Notes: generated from the sequence alone by a model not told the origin. 64,000 nt of DNA from DASSQJ01 sp963730165 (GCA_963730165.1 CAVSQS010000002.1:248001-312000), one strand, 5' to 3'. Numbered from the stretch's first letter, positions 35,358 to 44,936 are shown. Program-made: numbers and translations.

Positions 35358-36137
35358 TCAGGCGCCCTCGAAGGTCGCCTTCCCGGGGCCCTTCTCGACG
35401 AAGCTGCGCATGCCCGTCGCACGGTCCTTCGTCGCGAAGAGCCCCGCGAAGAGCGTCCGCTCGATCTCCAGCCCGGACTGGAGATCCACCTCGAGCCCGC
35501 GGTCGATCGCCTCCTTGGCGGCACGCAGTGCGTAGTGCGGCCCGCCGACGTAGCGCGCCATCATCGCCCGCGCGGTCTCGTAGACCTCTGCCGCGGGGAC
35601 GACCCGGTCGACGAGCCCGATGGCAAGAGCCTCCTCGGCGCCGACGAACCGGCCGGAGAAGACGAGGTCCTTGGCCCGCGCGGGGCCGAGGAGCCGGGCG
35701 AGCCGCTGGGTGCCGCCGGCGCCGGGGATGATCCCGAGGAGGATCTCGGGCTGGCCGAGCCTGGCGTCCTCGGCGGCGACCCGGAAGTCGCAGGCGAGCG
35801 CGACCTCGCAGCCACCGCCCAGGGCGTACCCGGTGATCGCGGCCACCGTCGGCTTGGGGATGCCGGCGAGGGAGCGGGTGAAGTCCTGGAGGAGGGCGGA
35901 GTGCTCGACCATGTCGGTGTACGACATCGCCTCCATCTCCTTGATGTCGGCGCCGGCGGCGAACACCTTCTCGCCGCCGTAGACGACGACGGCTGCGACG
36001 TCGCGGCGCTCGGAGGCCTCGCGGCACGCCGCGATGAGCCCGGACTGGATGTCGGCGTCCAGGGCGTTCATCGGCGGACGGTCGAGGCGGATGGTGCCGA
36101 CGCCTCCGTCGACCTCGAGGCGGACGGAGGCGCTCAC
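35358..36137 (-). CDS. Enoyl-CoA hydratase/isomerase family protein
   Basis: A 259-residue crotonase-fold protein. Oxyanion-hole segments are KVFAAGADIKEM and ALGGGCEVALACDF. LGQPEILLGIIPGAGGTQRL carries the first catalytic Glu (in PEI). The second catalytic position, Glu in rat hydratase, appears to be Asp in RAKDLVFSG, as in several actinobacterial homologues. It probably hydrates 2-enoyl-CoA in beta-oxidation. GTG 36137 overlaps the YbjN stop by 4 bases. Confidence 0.9.
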   Translation of the reverse strand: MSASVRLEVDGGVGTIRLDRPPMNALDADIQSGLIAACREASERRDVAAVVVYGGEKVFAAGADIKEMEAMSYTDMVEHSALLQDFTRSLAGIPKPTVAAITGYALGGGCEVALACDFRVAAEDARLGQPEILLGIIPGAGGTQRLARLLGPARAKDLVFSGRFVGAEEALAIGLVDRVVPAAEVYETARAMMARYVGGPHYALRAAKEAIDRGLEVDLQSGLEIERTLFAGLFATKDRATGMRSFVEKGPGKATFEGA

Positions 36138-36604
36138 TGACCCGCCTCCGCACCGCCCGGGGCGTCGGGGTCGATGCCGAGGAGACGCTGGTGCCAGATC
36201 TGCACGCCCGAGAGGACCACCTGGATCGACACCTGGACGAGCACGGACAGGTCGGCGCCGGGCGTGACGACGTGCTCGCCGGTCACGACGAGCGTGTTGC
36301 CCGCGATCCCGGTCTTGACGTGGTTCATGTGGAGGTTGACCTCGTTGCACGTCTCGTGGAGCCGGAGCCGGTCACCGACGTGCTCCTCCTGGATCTGCCA
36401 CTGGCCGAACAGCCGCATGATCTCCACGTCGCCCTCGGTGCACCGCACGAAGAGGTTCTGGTCGTTGACGGTGAACGCCACGTCGCCGTCGCCGTCGATG
36501 TTGGGCTGGAGGCCCAGGTCGACGAGGACGTCGAGGACCCGACCCCTCAGCGGGTGCTCGTCCGGCGGGGGCGGGAAGTTCGGCAGGGACGTGGGATCGG
36601 TCAT
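36134..36604 (-). CDS. YbjN domain-containing protein
   Basis: A 156-residue protein of the YbjN type (related to type III chaperone folds). Visible features are the VLVDLGLQPNIDGDGDVAF strand-helix start, NDQNLFVRCTEGDVEIMRLFGQW and LHETCNEVNLHMNH. The molecular function is unclear. Start ATG 36604 has no clear ribosome site; a TACGGT box seven bases upstream suggests a leaderless transcript. It is divergent from glgX by 34 bp and translationally coupled to the enoyl-CoA hydratase. Confidence 0.82.
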   Translation of the reverse strand: MTDPTSLPNFPPPPDEHPLRGRVLDVLVDLGLQPNIDGDGDVAFTVNDQNLFVRCTEGDVEIMRLFGQWQIQEEHVGDRLRLHETCNEVNLHMNHVKTGIAGNTLVVTGEHVVTPGADLSVLVQVSIQVVLSGVQIWHQRLLGIDPDAPGGAEAGQ

Positions 36605-36638
36605 GGCCCCACCGTAACGACTCACTAGGCTCCACTCC

Positions 36639-38870
36639 ATGTCGACCCGGCCCACCCCCCCGAGCGAGCCGGCAGGGCGCCTGGGCCGTGACCTGGCACC
36701 CCGCCCCGGGGTCACGCTCGTCGGGGACGGCGCGGAGGTCGCCGTGTACGCAGGGCACGCCGAGGGCGTCGAGGTGTGCCTGTTCGAGGAGGGGGACGAC
36801 TCGGGCGAGAGCGAGCGGCGCTACTCACTCGGCGAGCGTGCACACGGGTGGTGGTTCGGCCTCGTCCCGGGTGTCGGAGCGGGCCAGCGGTACGGCCTGC
36901 GGGTCCACGGGCCGTGGGACCCCGACCGGGGCCTGCACCACAACCCCGCCAAGCTGTTGGTCGACCCCTATGCAGGAGCACTCGAGGGCGAGGTGCGGTG
37001 GGGCCCCGAGGTCTACGGGCACCGGGTCGACGAGAGCTGGCAGGGCGAGGTCGAGGAGCGCTCGGAGCTCGACAGCCGGGCCCACGTCCCCCGCTCGGTC
37101 GTCGTCAGCGACTCCTTCGACTGGGAGGACGACGCGCCGCCTGGGCGGTCCCGCTGCGACAGCGTGCTCTACGAGGCCCACGTCCGGAACCAGACCATGC
37201 TCCACCCGGGCGTGCCCGAGGAGCTGCGCGGGACGTACGCGGGCCTGGCGCACCCGGCCTCCGTCGAGCACCTGACCTCGCTCGGGGTGACCGCCGTCGA
37301 GCTGCTGCCGATCCACGCCTTCACCCACGAGCCCCACCTCGTGCGCCGCGGGCTCGTCAACCACTGGGGCTACAACACCCTCGGCTTCCACTCCCCCCAC
37401 GCTCCCTACGCGGCGGCGCGCGACCCGCAGGGGGTCGTCGACGAGGTCAAGGGCATGGTCAAGCTGCTCCACCGCGCGGGCATCGAGGTCGTCCTCGACG
37501 TCGTGTACAACCACACCGCCGAGCAGGGCCGGGAGGGCGCCACCCTCTCGTGGCGGGGCCTGGACCAGCGCGCGTACTACCGGCTGGACGAGCGCGGCCG
37601 CGACATCGACGTCACCGGCTGCGGGAACACCCTCGACCTACGCCACCCGGTCGTCTGCCGGATGGTGCTGGACTCGCTCCGGCACTGGGTCGAGGAGTAC
37701 CACGTCGACGGCTTCCGCTTCGACCTGGCCGTGGCGCTCGGCCGAGGACGCGGCGACGACTTCGATCCGGACCACCCCTTCCTCGTCGCCCTGCGCACCG
37801 ACCCGGTGCTCTCCCGGGTCAAGCTCGTCGCCGAGCCGTGGGACCTCGGACTGCACGGCTGGCGCACCGGCCAGTTCCCGCCGCCCTTCATGGAGTGGAA
37901 CGACCGCTTCCGCGACACCGTGCGGCGGTTCTGGGTCGTCGACGGACGGGCCCAGGCCCACGGCCAGTCCGGGCACGGGCCCCAGGACCTCGCGACCCGC
38001 CTCGCGGGCTCCCGCGACCTGTTCGGACAGCGGGACCGCGGGCCGACGGCCTCGGTCAACTTCGTCACGGCGCACGACGGGTTCACCCTTGCCGACCTCG
38101 TCTCCTACGACGAGAAGCACAACGAGGGCAACGGGGAGGACAACGGCGACGGCAGCGACGGCAACGCCTCGTGGAACCACGGCGCGGAGGGCCCCACCGA
38201 CGACGCCGAGGTCCGCGCACGTCGCGAACGGACGCTGCGCGCCCTGCTCGGGACACTGATGCTCTCCTCGGGCGTCCCGATGCTCACCGCGGGGGACGAG
38301 CTCGGTCGCACCCAGGGCGGCAACAACAACCCCTACTGCCAGGACAACGAGACGTCGTGGCTGGACTGGCGCCTCGAACCGTGGCAGGAGGACCTGCTCG
38401 CGTCGACGCAGCGTCTCCTCGCGGCCCGTCGCGCCCTCCCGGTCCTGCGGCAACGCACCTGGGCGCTCGGACGGCCGGTCGACGAGCACGGGACGCTCGA
38501 CCTCGAGTGGTACGCGGCCGACGGCCACCCGATGGGCGACCGCTGGTCCGACCCGGGCCGACGCGTGGTCCAGATGCGGCTCGCCCCGTTGTACGACGAC
38601 GGGCCCGGCGCACTCGTCGTCGCCAACGGAGGCCCGGGCTCCGCCGAGGTCACCCTGCCGGACGGCGCCGCCGCCCGGGGCTACGTGCTGCTCTGGGACA
38701 GCGCGTGGGCCCGGCCACCCCATGACACCGACCCGCCCACCACCGCGCTCCCCCACGACCCGGTCGACGTGCCGGCCACGAGCATCCGTGTCTACGCCGT
38801 GGACGACACCCGGCCGCGCTCGGCCGAGCGCGGCCCCACCCCGAGCGGATCCGGTAGAACGAGGGGATGA
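36639..38870 (+). CDS. glgX: Glycogen debranching enzyme GlgX (GH13)
   Basis: A 743-residue isoamylase-type enzyme removing alpha-1,6 branches from phosphorylase-limited glycogen. An N-terminal CBM48 (about 20-150) precedes the barrel. Catalytic residues are Asp362 (VDGFRFDLAV), Glu399 (LVAEPWDLG) and Asp480 (VTAHDGFTL). A possible -10 box TAGGCT is eight bases before the ATG, so the leader is very short. The C-terminus overlaps the next ORF by 4 bases. With glgP it provides the glycogen breakdown branch. Confidence 0.95.
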   Translation: MSTRPTPPSEPAGRLGRDLAPRPGVTLVGDGAEVAVYAGHAEGVEVCLFEEGDDSGESERRYSLGERAHGWWFGLVPGVGAGQRYGLRVHGPWDPDRGLHHNPAKLLVDPYAGALEGEVRWGPEVYGHRVDESWQGEVEERSELDSRAHVPRSVVVSDSFDWEDDAPPGRSRCDSVLYEAHVRNQTMLHPGVPEELRGTYAGLAHPASVEHLTSLGVTAVELLPIHAFTHEPHLVRRGLVNHWGYNTLGFHSPHAPYAAARDPQGVVDEVKGMVKLLHRAGIEVVLDVVYNHTAEQGREGATLSWRGLDQRAYYRLDERGRDIDVTGCGNTLDLRHPVVCRMVLDSLRHWVEEYHVDGFRFDLAVALGRGRGDDFDPDHPFLVALRTDPVLSRVKLVAEPWDLGLHGWRTGQFPPPFMEWNDRFRDTVRRFWVVDGRAQAHGQSGHGPQDLATRLAGSRDLFGQRDRGPTASVNFVTAHDGFTLADLVSYDEKHNEGNGEDNGDGSDGNASWNHGAEGPTDDAEVRARRERTLRALLGTLMLSSGVPMLTAGDELGRTQGGNNNPYCQDNETSWLDWRLEPWQEDLLASTQRLLAARRALPVLRQRTWALGRPVDEHGTLDLEWYAADGHPMGDRWSDPGRRVVQMRLAPLYDDGPGALVVANGGPGSAEVTLPDGAAARGYVLLWDSAWARPPHDTDPPTTALPHDPVDVPATSIRVYAVDDTRPRSAERGPTPSGSGRTRG

Positions 38871-40228
38871 CGCTCCACGACATCGGCCGGGCCGCGCAGT
38901 CGGCAATCTACCGTGCGGGCAGCTTCGGCCGGCGCCCGGCCGTCCCGACCGACGGTGCCGCACTCGAGGCGGGCGCCCGCCGCGCGATGAGCCGGCGCGC
39001 CTTCGCCTACGTCGCGGGGTCGGCGGGAGGCGAGTCGACCGCCCGGGCCAACCGTGCGGCGTTCGGCCGCTGGCAGGTCGTCCCACGGGTGCTCGTCGAC
39101 ACGACGGGCCGCGACCTGTCGGTCGACCTCCTCGGACGACGCCACGACAGCCCGTTCCTCGTCGCCCCGATCGGCGTCCTCTCGATGGCCCACGCGGATG
39201 CCGACCTCGCCGTGGCCCGGGCCGCCCGCGCCGCCCGAGTCATGCCGGTCCTCTCCACCCAGGCATCGTTCCCGATGGAGGACGTCGCCGCCGAGCTCGG
39301 CGGGACGGGCCACTGGTACCAGCTCTACTGGAGCAGCGACGACGACCTCGTCGGCAGCCTCGTCGAGCGGGCCGAGGCGTGCGGCAGCGAGGCCCTCGTC
39401 GTCACCCTCGACACGCCGTACCTCGGTTGGCGACCCCGCGACCTCGACCTGGGCTCGCTGCCGTTCGCCCGCGGAGAGGGCATCGCCCAGTACACCTCCG
39501 ACCCGGTCTTCCGCCGCCTCGTCGCCGAGCGCGTCTCCGCGGCCGCCACGGGCCCCGACCCGCAGCCTCGACCTCGCCCCACGCCGGCCGCCGTGCGCAC
39601 CCTGCTCGCGATGAGCCGCAACCACCCGGGCGACACCCGGCACAACCTCGGCGCGCCCGAGCCGCGGGCAGCCGTCGAGACCTTCCTCGAGGTGTTCTCC
39701 CGGCCCTCGCTGACCTGGGCGGACCTCTCCCGCCTCCGCGGGCTGACGCAGCTGCCGGTCGTGCTCAAGGGCGTCCTCCATCCCGACGACGCGCGTCGCG
39801 CGGTCGACGAGGGCGTCGACGCCGTCTGGGTGTCGAACCACGGGGGGCGACAGGTCGACCGCTCGGTCGCCGCGCTCGACGCCCTCCCGGGTGTCCTCGA
39901 GGCCGTCCGGGGTGCGGGGTCCGCGGCGCCGGTCGTCCTCGACAGCGGCATCCGGTCCGGGGCCGACGCCTTCGTGGCGCTGGCCCTCGGGGCCGATGCG
40001 GTCGGCATCGGCCGCCCGCACGTCTACGGTCTGGCGCTGGCCGGCGAGGAGGGCGTGGCCGAGGTGCTCCGGAACCTCGTGGCCGAGCTCGACCTCACCA
40101 TGGCCCTCACCGGGTGCCGGACGCTCGCCGACCTGACACCTGACCGGCTCGTCGAGGCACCCCGGCACTGGCCCGGTCCCCGGCCGGTCGGGTCAGGCGT
40201 TGGCGACGAGACCGAGCTCGGCCGGTGA
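38867..40228 (+). CDS. FMN-dependent 2-hydroxy acid oxidase/dehydrogenase (lactate 2-monooxygenase-like)
   Basis: A 453-residue FMN barrel enzyme. N-terminal RRAFAYVAGSAGGESTARANR (substrate Tyr region) and APIGVLSMAH bind flavin. YQLYW, LKGVLHPDDA (FMN Lys), and WVSNHGGRQVD (catalytic His and substrate Arg) are conserved, followed by LDSGIRSGADAF and VGIGRPHVYGLA. The length and a central insertion (about 205-275) resemble lactate 2-monooxygenase. It probably oxidises lactate or a related acid. The ATG overlaps the glgX stop by 4 bases, and its end overlaps glgP antisense by 36 bp. Confidence 0.88.
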   Translation: MTLHDIGRAAQSAIYRAGSFGRRPAVPTDGAALEAGARRAMSRRAFAYVAGSAGGESTARANRAAFGRWQVVPRVLVDTTGRDLSVDLLGRRHDSPFLVAPIGVLSMAHADADLAVARAARAARVMPVLSTQASFPMEDVAAELGGTGHWYQLYWSSDDDLVGSLVERAEACGSEALVVTLDTPYLGWRPRDLDLGSLPFARGEGIAQYTSDPVFRRLVAERVSAAATGPDPQPRPRPTPAAVRTLLAMSRNHPGDTRHNLGAPEPRAAVETFLEVFSRPSLTWADLSRLRGLTQLPVVLKGVLHPDDARRAVDEGVDAVWVSNHGGRQVDRSVAALDALPGVLEAVRGAGSAAPVVLDSGIRSGADAFVALALGADAVGIGRPHVYGLALAGEEGVAEVLRNLVAELDLTMALTGCRTLADLTPDRLVEAPRHWPGPRPVGSGVGDETELGR

Positions 40229-42775
40229 CGCCATGCCGTCGTGCCGGGGCAGGATGCGCACGGTGTAGCCGAAGGCCCCGGACGAGCGGAGCACGAGGTC
40301 TCCGGTGAACCGGTGACGACCGTGCTCGTAGGACTCGTCGTGGGACAGCGGCACCGTCTTGACGTCGTGCAGCTCGTCGCCGTGGTGGTTGGTGCGTCCG
40401 TGGACGACCTGCACCTCGACGTCCTCCGGCGCGAGCTCACCGAGGGAGACGTAGGCCGTGACGCGGAGGGTCTCCCCGAGCTGCGGGCTGTCACCCACGC
40501 CGGAGGACTCGACGTGGTCGACGTGGACGTCCGACCACCCGGACCGCGCCTTGGCCTTGAAGGCCGCGAGGTCACGGGCGCCGGCGTAGCCGTCGGCGGC
40601 CAGCGACCACCCCGAGCGGGCGGCCGGCACGTAGAGTCGCTGGGTGTAGTCGCGGACCATCCGGCTCGCGCGCACCTTCGGCCCGAGCGTGGTCACCGTG
40701 TGGACGACCATCGAGAGCCAGTTCTGCGGCAGGCCGTCCTCGTCGCGGTCGTAGAACCGCGGGGCCACCTGGTTCTCGATGAGGTCGTAGAGCGCGGCCG
40801 CCTCGAGGTCGTCGCGGCGATCGGGGTCCTCGACACCGTCGGCGGTCGGGATCGCCCAACCGTTCTCGCCGTCGTACCACTCGTCCCACCAGCCGTCGAG
40901 GATGGAGAGGTTGAGCCCGCCGTTGAGCGCCGCCTTCATCCCCGAGGTGCCGCACGCCTCGAAGGGCCGCAGCGGGTTGTTGAGCCAGACGTCGCACCCC
41001 GGGTAGAGGTGCAGGGCCATCGCGATGTCGTAGTTGGGGAGGAAGACGATGCGGTGGCGGACCTCGGGGTCGTCGGCGAAGCGCACCATCTGCTGGATCA
41101 GCTGCTTGCCGGTCTCGTCGGCCGGGTGCGACTTGCCGGCGATGACGAGCTGCACCGGACGCTCGGGGTCGAGCAGGAGGCGGGTGAGCCGCTCCGGGTC
41201 GCGCAGCATGAGGGTGAGGCGCTTGTACGTCGGCACGCGGCGGGCGAAGCCGATCGTCAGCACGTCCGGGTCGAGGATCTCGTCGGTCCAGCCGAGCTCC
41301 GCCGGGGACGCCCCCCGCTCGAGCCACGACTGGCGGGTCCGCACCCGGGCCTCGCCGACGAGCTGGGCGCGCAGTGCACGCTTGGTCTGCCACACCGCCG
41401 CCCGCGGCACGCTCGCCATCGCCTCCCAGTCCTCGCGCGTGTCGAGGTGGTGGACGTCGGCATGCGCCTTGGCGAGCTCGAACACCAAGCGGTCGACCCA
41501 GGTCGGGCCGTGGACCCCGTTGGTGATCGAGGTGATCGGCACCTCGTTGTCGTCGAAGCCCGGCCACAGTCCGTCGAACATCTCGCGCGAGACGACGCCG
41601 TGCAGCTGGGAGACGCCGTTGGCGCGCTGGGCGAGGCGCAGGCCCATGACGGCCATGTTGAAGATGCCGGAGGAGCCACCGTCGTAGGTCTCGGCGCCGA
41701 GTGCCAGCAGGCGGTCGACCGGGACGCCCTCGAGGGCCTGGGCGCCCCCGAAGTACAGCTCGACGAGCTCGGCGTCGAAGCGGTCGATGCCCGCCGGAAC
41801 CGGCGTGTGCGTGGTGAAGACGGTCGCGGCCCGGACGGCCTCGAGCGCCTCGTCGAAGGTCATCCCCTCGGCCCGGACCAGCTCGCTGATCCGCTCGATC
41901 CCGAGGAAGCCGGCGTGGCCCTCGTTGCAGTGGTAGACGTCCGGGGCGGACGCGCCGGTGAGACGCGACCACTGCCGCAGGGCCCGCACGCCCCCGATGC
42001 CCATGAGCATCTCCTGCTGGAGACGCAGCTCCCCACCACCTCCGTAGAGACGCTCGGTGACGCGTCGGCCGGCCTCGTCGTTGGCGGGCACGTCCGAGTC
42101 GAGGAGCAGCAGCGGCACCCGACCGACCTGGGCCCGCCAGACCTGGGCGTGCAGGCGCCGCCCGCCGGGCAGGTCGACGTGGACGAGGACGGGCGTCCCG
42201 TCCGGCTCGCGCAGCAACGAGAGGGGCAGGCCGTCCGGGTCGAGGACCGGATAGGTCTCCTGCTGCCACCCGTCCCGGTTGAGGCTCTGCCGGAAGTACC
42301 CGGTCGCGTAGAAGAGGCCGACGCCGACGATCGGCACGCCGATGTCGCTCGCGGACTTCAGGTGGTCACCCGCGAGGATGCCGAGTCCCCCGGAGTACTG
42401 GGGAAGGGCGGCCGTGATGCCGAACTCGGCGCTGAAGTACGCGACCGTCGCCGGGACGGGACCGTCCTGCTCGGCCGCCCAGTGCTGGTACCACCGGTCC
42501 TCACCGAGGTAGCGCTCGAGCGCAGCGGCCGCGTGGGCGACGCGGTCGACGAACTCCGGGTCGGCGGCGAGCCGGTCCAGCTCCTCGGGCGAGACCGCGG
42601 AGAGCATCGCGACCGGGTCCTGGCCCACCGACTCCCACCGGTCGGGGTCGATCGAGGCGAAGAGGTCGCGCAGCGGCGGGTGCCAGCTCCACCGCAGGTT
42701 GGCGGCGAGCGCGCCGAGCGCGGCGATCGGCTCGGGCAGGACGGGGCGGACGCTGAAGCGGCGGATGGCCTTCAC
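40193..42775 (-). CDS. glgP: Alpha-glucan phosphorylase (GT35)
   Basis: An 860-residue phosphorylase releasing glucose-1-phosphate from glycogen or maltodextrin. It belongs to the subgroup with an extra N-terminal domain (AIRRFSVRPVLPEP, NLRWSWHP), as in Mycobacterium. YFSAEFGITAALPQYSGGLGILAGDHLKSASDIG marks the active-site cleft. The PLP Lys is in FEACGTSGMKAALNGGLN. GTG 42775 gives the family start. A TACCAT box eight bases upstream and a 16-bp palindrome over the -35/spacer region indicate a repressible promoter. It is divergent from glgE. Confidence 0.95.
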   Translation of the reverse strand: MKAIRRFSVRPVLPEPIAALGALAANLRWSWHPPLRDLFASIDPDRWESVGQDPVAMLSAVSPEELDRLAADPEFVDRVAHAAAALERYLGEDRWYQHWAAEQDGPVPATVAYFSAEFGITAALPQYSGGLGILAGDHLKSASDIGVPIVGVGLFYATGYFRQSLNRDGWQQETYPVLDPDGLPLSLLREPDGTPVLVHVDLPGGRRLHAQVWRAQVGRVPLLLLDSDVPANDEAGRRVTERLYGGGGELRLQQEMLMGIGGVRALRQWSRLTGASAPDVYHCNEGHAGFLGIERISELVRAEGMTFDEALEAVRAATVFTTHTPVPAGIDRFDAELVELYFGGAQALEGVPVDRLLALGAETYDGGSSGIFNMAVMGLRLAQRANGVSQLHGVVSREMFDGLWPGFDDNEVPITSITNGVHGPTWVDRLVFELAKAHADVHHLDTREDWEAMASVPRAAVWQTKRALRAQLVGEARVRTRQSWLERGASPAELGWTDEILDPDVLTIGFARRVPTYKRLTLMLRDPERLTRLLLDPERPVQLVIAGKSHPADETGKQLIQQMVRFADDPEVRHRIVFLPNYDIAMALHLYPGCDVWLNNPLRPFEACGTSGMKAALNGGLNLSILDGWWDEWYDGENGWAIPTADGVEDPDRRDDLEAAALYDLIENQVAPRFYDRDEDGLPQNWLSMVVHTVTTLGPKVRASRMVRDYTQRLYVPAARSGWSLAADGYAGARDLAAFKAKARSGWSDVHVDHVESSGVGDSPQLGETLRVTAYVSLGELAPEDVEVQVVHGRTNHHGDELHDVKTVPLSHDESYEHGRHRFTGDLVLRSSGAFGYTVRILPRHDGMASPAELGLVANA

Positions 42776-42783
42776 GAGGCGAC

Positions 42784-42812
42784 ATGGTAGGGCACGGCGG
42801 AAGCGCTTCCGC
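42784..42812 (-). promoter_or_regulatory. glgP promoter with perfect 16-bp palindrome (LacI-type operator)
   Basis: GCGGAAGCGCTTCCGC at 42797-42812 is a perfect 16-bp palindrome with the central CG expected for LacI-family operators, related in style to actinobacterial maltose/cellobiose repressor sites. On the minus strand TACCAT (42789-42784) fits a -10 box, placing the palindrome over the spacer and -35 hexamer, 22 bases from the glgP start. No LacI gene is in the window. Confidence 0.6.
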
Positions 42813-42851
42813 ATCCCGGCGCGGGGGCCCCGGCAGGGTCTTGACGATCGA

Positions 42852-42875
42852 GACACCGCTCTGCAGCGCGGTGTC
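42852..42875. promoter_or_regulatory. Inverted repeat upstream of glgE
   Basis: GACACCGC (42852-42859) and GCGGTGTC (42868-42875) form a perfect 8-bp inverted repeat with 8-nt spacing, 34 bp before the glgE start. A TAGGTT box at 42896-42901 could be the glgE -10, seven bases from the GTG. The dyad may be a second operator or an RNA hairpin. Confidence 0.4.
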
Positions 42876-42908
42876 GTCCGGGCCCCTGCCCCCGGTAGGT
42901 TCGGGAGG

Positions 42909-44936
42909 GTGACTGCAGCCCCCAGGTCCCACCGTCCGCAGCAGCCCGTCGGCCGTATCCCCGTGCTGGGGGTCAGGCCCTGCATCGACCACGGCTCCCT
43001 CCCGGCGAAGGCCGTCGAGGGCGAGGAGCTCGAGATCGTCGCCACCGTCTTCCGCGAGGGCCACGACGCCGTGAGCGCCTCGGTCGTGCTCACCGACCCC
43101 GACGGCGCCGAGGCCCTCGTGCCGATGACGTGCACCAACCCCGGCCTCGACACGTGGGTGACGCGGGTGCGTCCCGACCGCACCGGCCTCTGGCACTACC
43201 GGGTCGAGGGCTGGTCGCACCCCTACGGCACGTGGGAGCACGACGCGACGATCAAGGTGGCGGCCGACGTCGACACCGAGATGATGCTCGAGGAAGGCGC
43301 CCGGGTGCTGGAGCGCGCCGTCGACGAGGCCGAGCGGACCGCCGCCCAGGAGCAGGTGCTCATCGACGCGATCACCGGCCTGCGCGACGAGTCCCGGCCC
43401 CCGAGCGTGCGCCTCAAGGCCGGCACGGACCCCTCGGTCGAGGTCGAGCTCGGCGAGCGGCCGCTGCGCGACATGGTGAGCCCGTCGGCCGACCTGCCTC
43501 TCCTCGTCGAGCGCGAGCGCGCCCTCGTCGGCGCGTGGTACGAGTTATTCCCCCGCAGCGAGGGCGCGCGCTACGACGAGAAGGAGCACCGCTGGCACGG
43601 CGGCACCCTCCGCACCGCGGCCGAGCGGCTGCCGGCGGTCGCCGACATGGGCTTCGACGTCGTCTACATCACTCCGGTGCACCCGATCGGCCAGGCGGCC
43701 AAGAAGGGCCCGAACAACACGCTCGACTCCTCCCCGGAGGACCCCGGAAGCCCCTACGCCATCGGGTCGCCCGACGGCGGGCACGACGCCATCCACCCCG
43801 ACCTCGGAGACTTCGACGACTTCGACGCGTTCGTCGAGCGCGCCGAGGAGCTCGGCCTCGAGGTGGCGATGGACCTGGCCCTCCAGTGCTCCCCGGACCA
43901 CCCCTGGGTGCAGGAGCACCCCGAGTGGTTCACCACCCGGGCCGACGGCACGATCGCGTACGCCGAGAACCCGCCCAAGAAGTACCAGGACATCTACCCG
44001 CTCAACTTCGACAACGACCCCGGGGGGATCTACGCGGAGGTCCGCCGCGTCGTCCAGGTGTGGATCGACCACGGCGTGAAGATCTTCCGCGTCGACAACC
44101 CGCACACCAAGCCGGTGGAGTTCTGGCAGTGGATCATCCAGGACGTCGCGCAGGACCACCCCGAGGTCATCTGGCTCGCCGAGGCCTTCACGCGCCCCGC
44201 GATGATGCACACGCTCGCGAAGGTCGGCTTCCAGCAGAGCTACACCTACTTCGCCTGGCGCAACACCGCGGCCGAGCTGCGCGAGTACCTCACCGAGCTC
44301 TCCGGCGACGCGTCGTACTACATGCGGCCCTCGTTCTGGCCGACGACGCACGACATCCTCACCCCGTACATGCAGTTCGGTGGGACGGCCGCGTGGAAGC
44401 TGCGCGCCGTCCTCGCGGGCACCCTGGTCCCGACCTACGGCATCTACGCCGGGTACGAGCTGATGGAGCACGTCGCCCGGCCCGGCGCCGAGGAACAGAT
44501 CGACAACGAGAAGTACGAGTACAAGGACCGCCGGTGGGCCGACTACGAGCCCGGGGGCGCCAAGGAGGGGCGGTCCCTCAGCGGATGGCTGACCCGGCTC
44601 AACGAGATCCGCCGTGACCACCCCGCCCTGCACCGGCTGCGCAACATCCGCTTCCACCACGTCGACGACGAGAACTTCCTCGCCTTCTCCAAGCGCCGCG
44701 TCCTGCCCGACGGCACCGATGACGTGGTCGTCGTCGTGGCCAACCTCGACCCGCACTCGACCCGGGCGACGACGCTGCGCCTCGACATGGGCGCCCTCGG
44801 GCTCGAGCCCGGCGAGACCTTCGAGGCGCACGACCTGGTCACCGACCAGCACTGGGTCTGGCAGCGCGACAACTACGTCCGCCTCGGCCCGGAGGTCGAA
44901 CCCGTCCACGTCGTCCACGTGAGGAGGCCCTGGTGA
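42909..44936 (+). CDS. glgE: Alpha-1,4-glucan:maltose-1-phosphate maltosyltransferase
   Basis: A 675-residue GH13_3 enzyme that adds maltosyl units from alpha-maltose-1-phosphate to alpha-glucan. An N-terminal beta domain and helical insert (1-200) precede the barrel. The catalytic triad is Asp396 (FRVDNPHTKP), Glu425 (WLAEAFTRP) and Asp482 (PTTHDILTPY). KKGPNNTL and YPLNFDND are also GlgE-specific. GTG 42909 is preceded by GGGAGG. It heads the operon glgE-treS-maltokinase-glgB; its stop overlaps treS by 4 bases. Confidence 0.95.
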   Translation: MTAAPRSHRPQQPVGRIPVLGVRPCIDHGSLPAKAVEGEELEIVATVFREGHDAVSASVVLTDPDGAEALVPMTCTNPGLDTWVTRVRPDRTGLWHYRVEGWSHPYGTWEHDATIKVAADVDTEMMLEEGARVLERAVDEAERTAAQEQVLIDAITGLRDESRPPSVRLKAGTDPSVEVELGERPLRDMVSPSADLPLLVERERALVGAWYELFPRSEGARYDEKEHRWHGGTLRTAAERLPAVADMGFDVVYITPVHPIGQAAKKGPNNTLDSSPEDPGSPYAIGSPDGGHDAIHPDLGDFDDFDAFVERAEELGLEVAMDLALQCSPDHPWVQEHPEWFTTRADGTIAYAENPPKKYQDIYPLNFDNDPGGIYAEVRRVVQVWIDHGVKIFRVDNPHTKPVEFWQWIIQDVAQDHPEVIWLAEAFTRPAMMHTLAKVGFQQSYTYFAWRNTAAELREYLTELSGDASYYMRPSFWPTTHDILTPYMQFGGTAAWKLRAVLAGTLVPTYGIYAGYELMEHVARPGAEEQIDNEKYEYKDRRWADYEPGGAKEGRSLSGWLTRLNEIRRDHPALHRLRNIRFHHVDDENFLAFSKRRVLPDGTDDVVVVVANLDPHSTRATTLRLDMGALGLEPGETFEAHDLVTDQHWVWQRDNYVRLGPEVEPVHVVHVRRPW

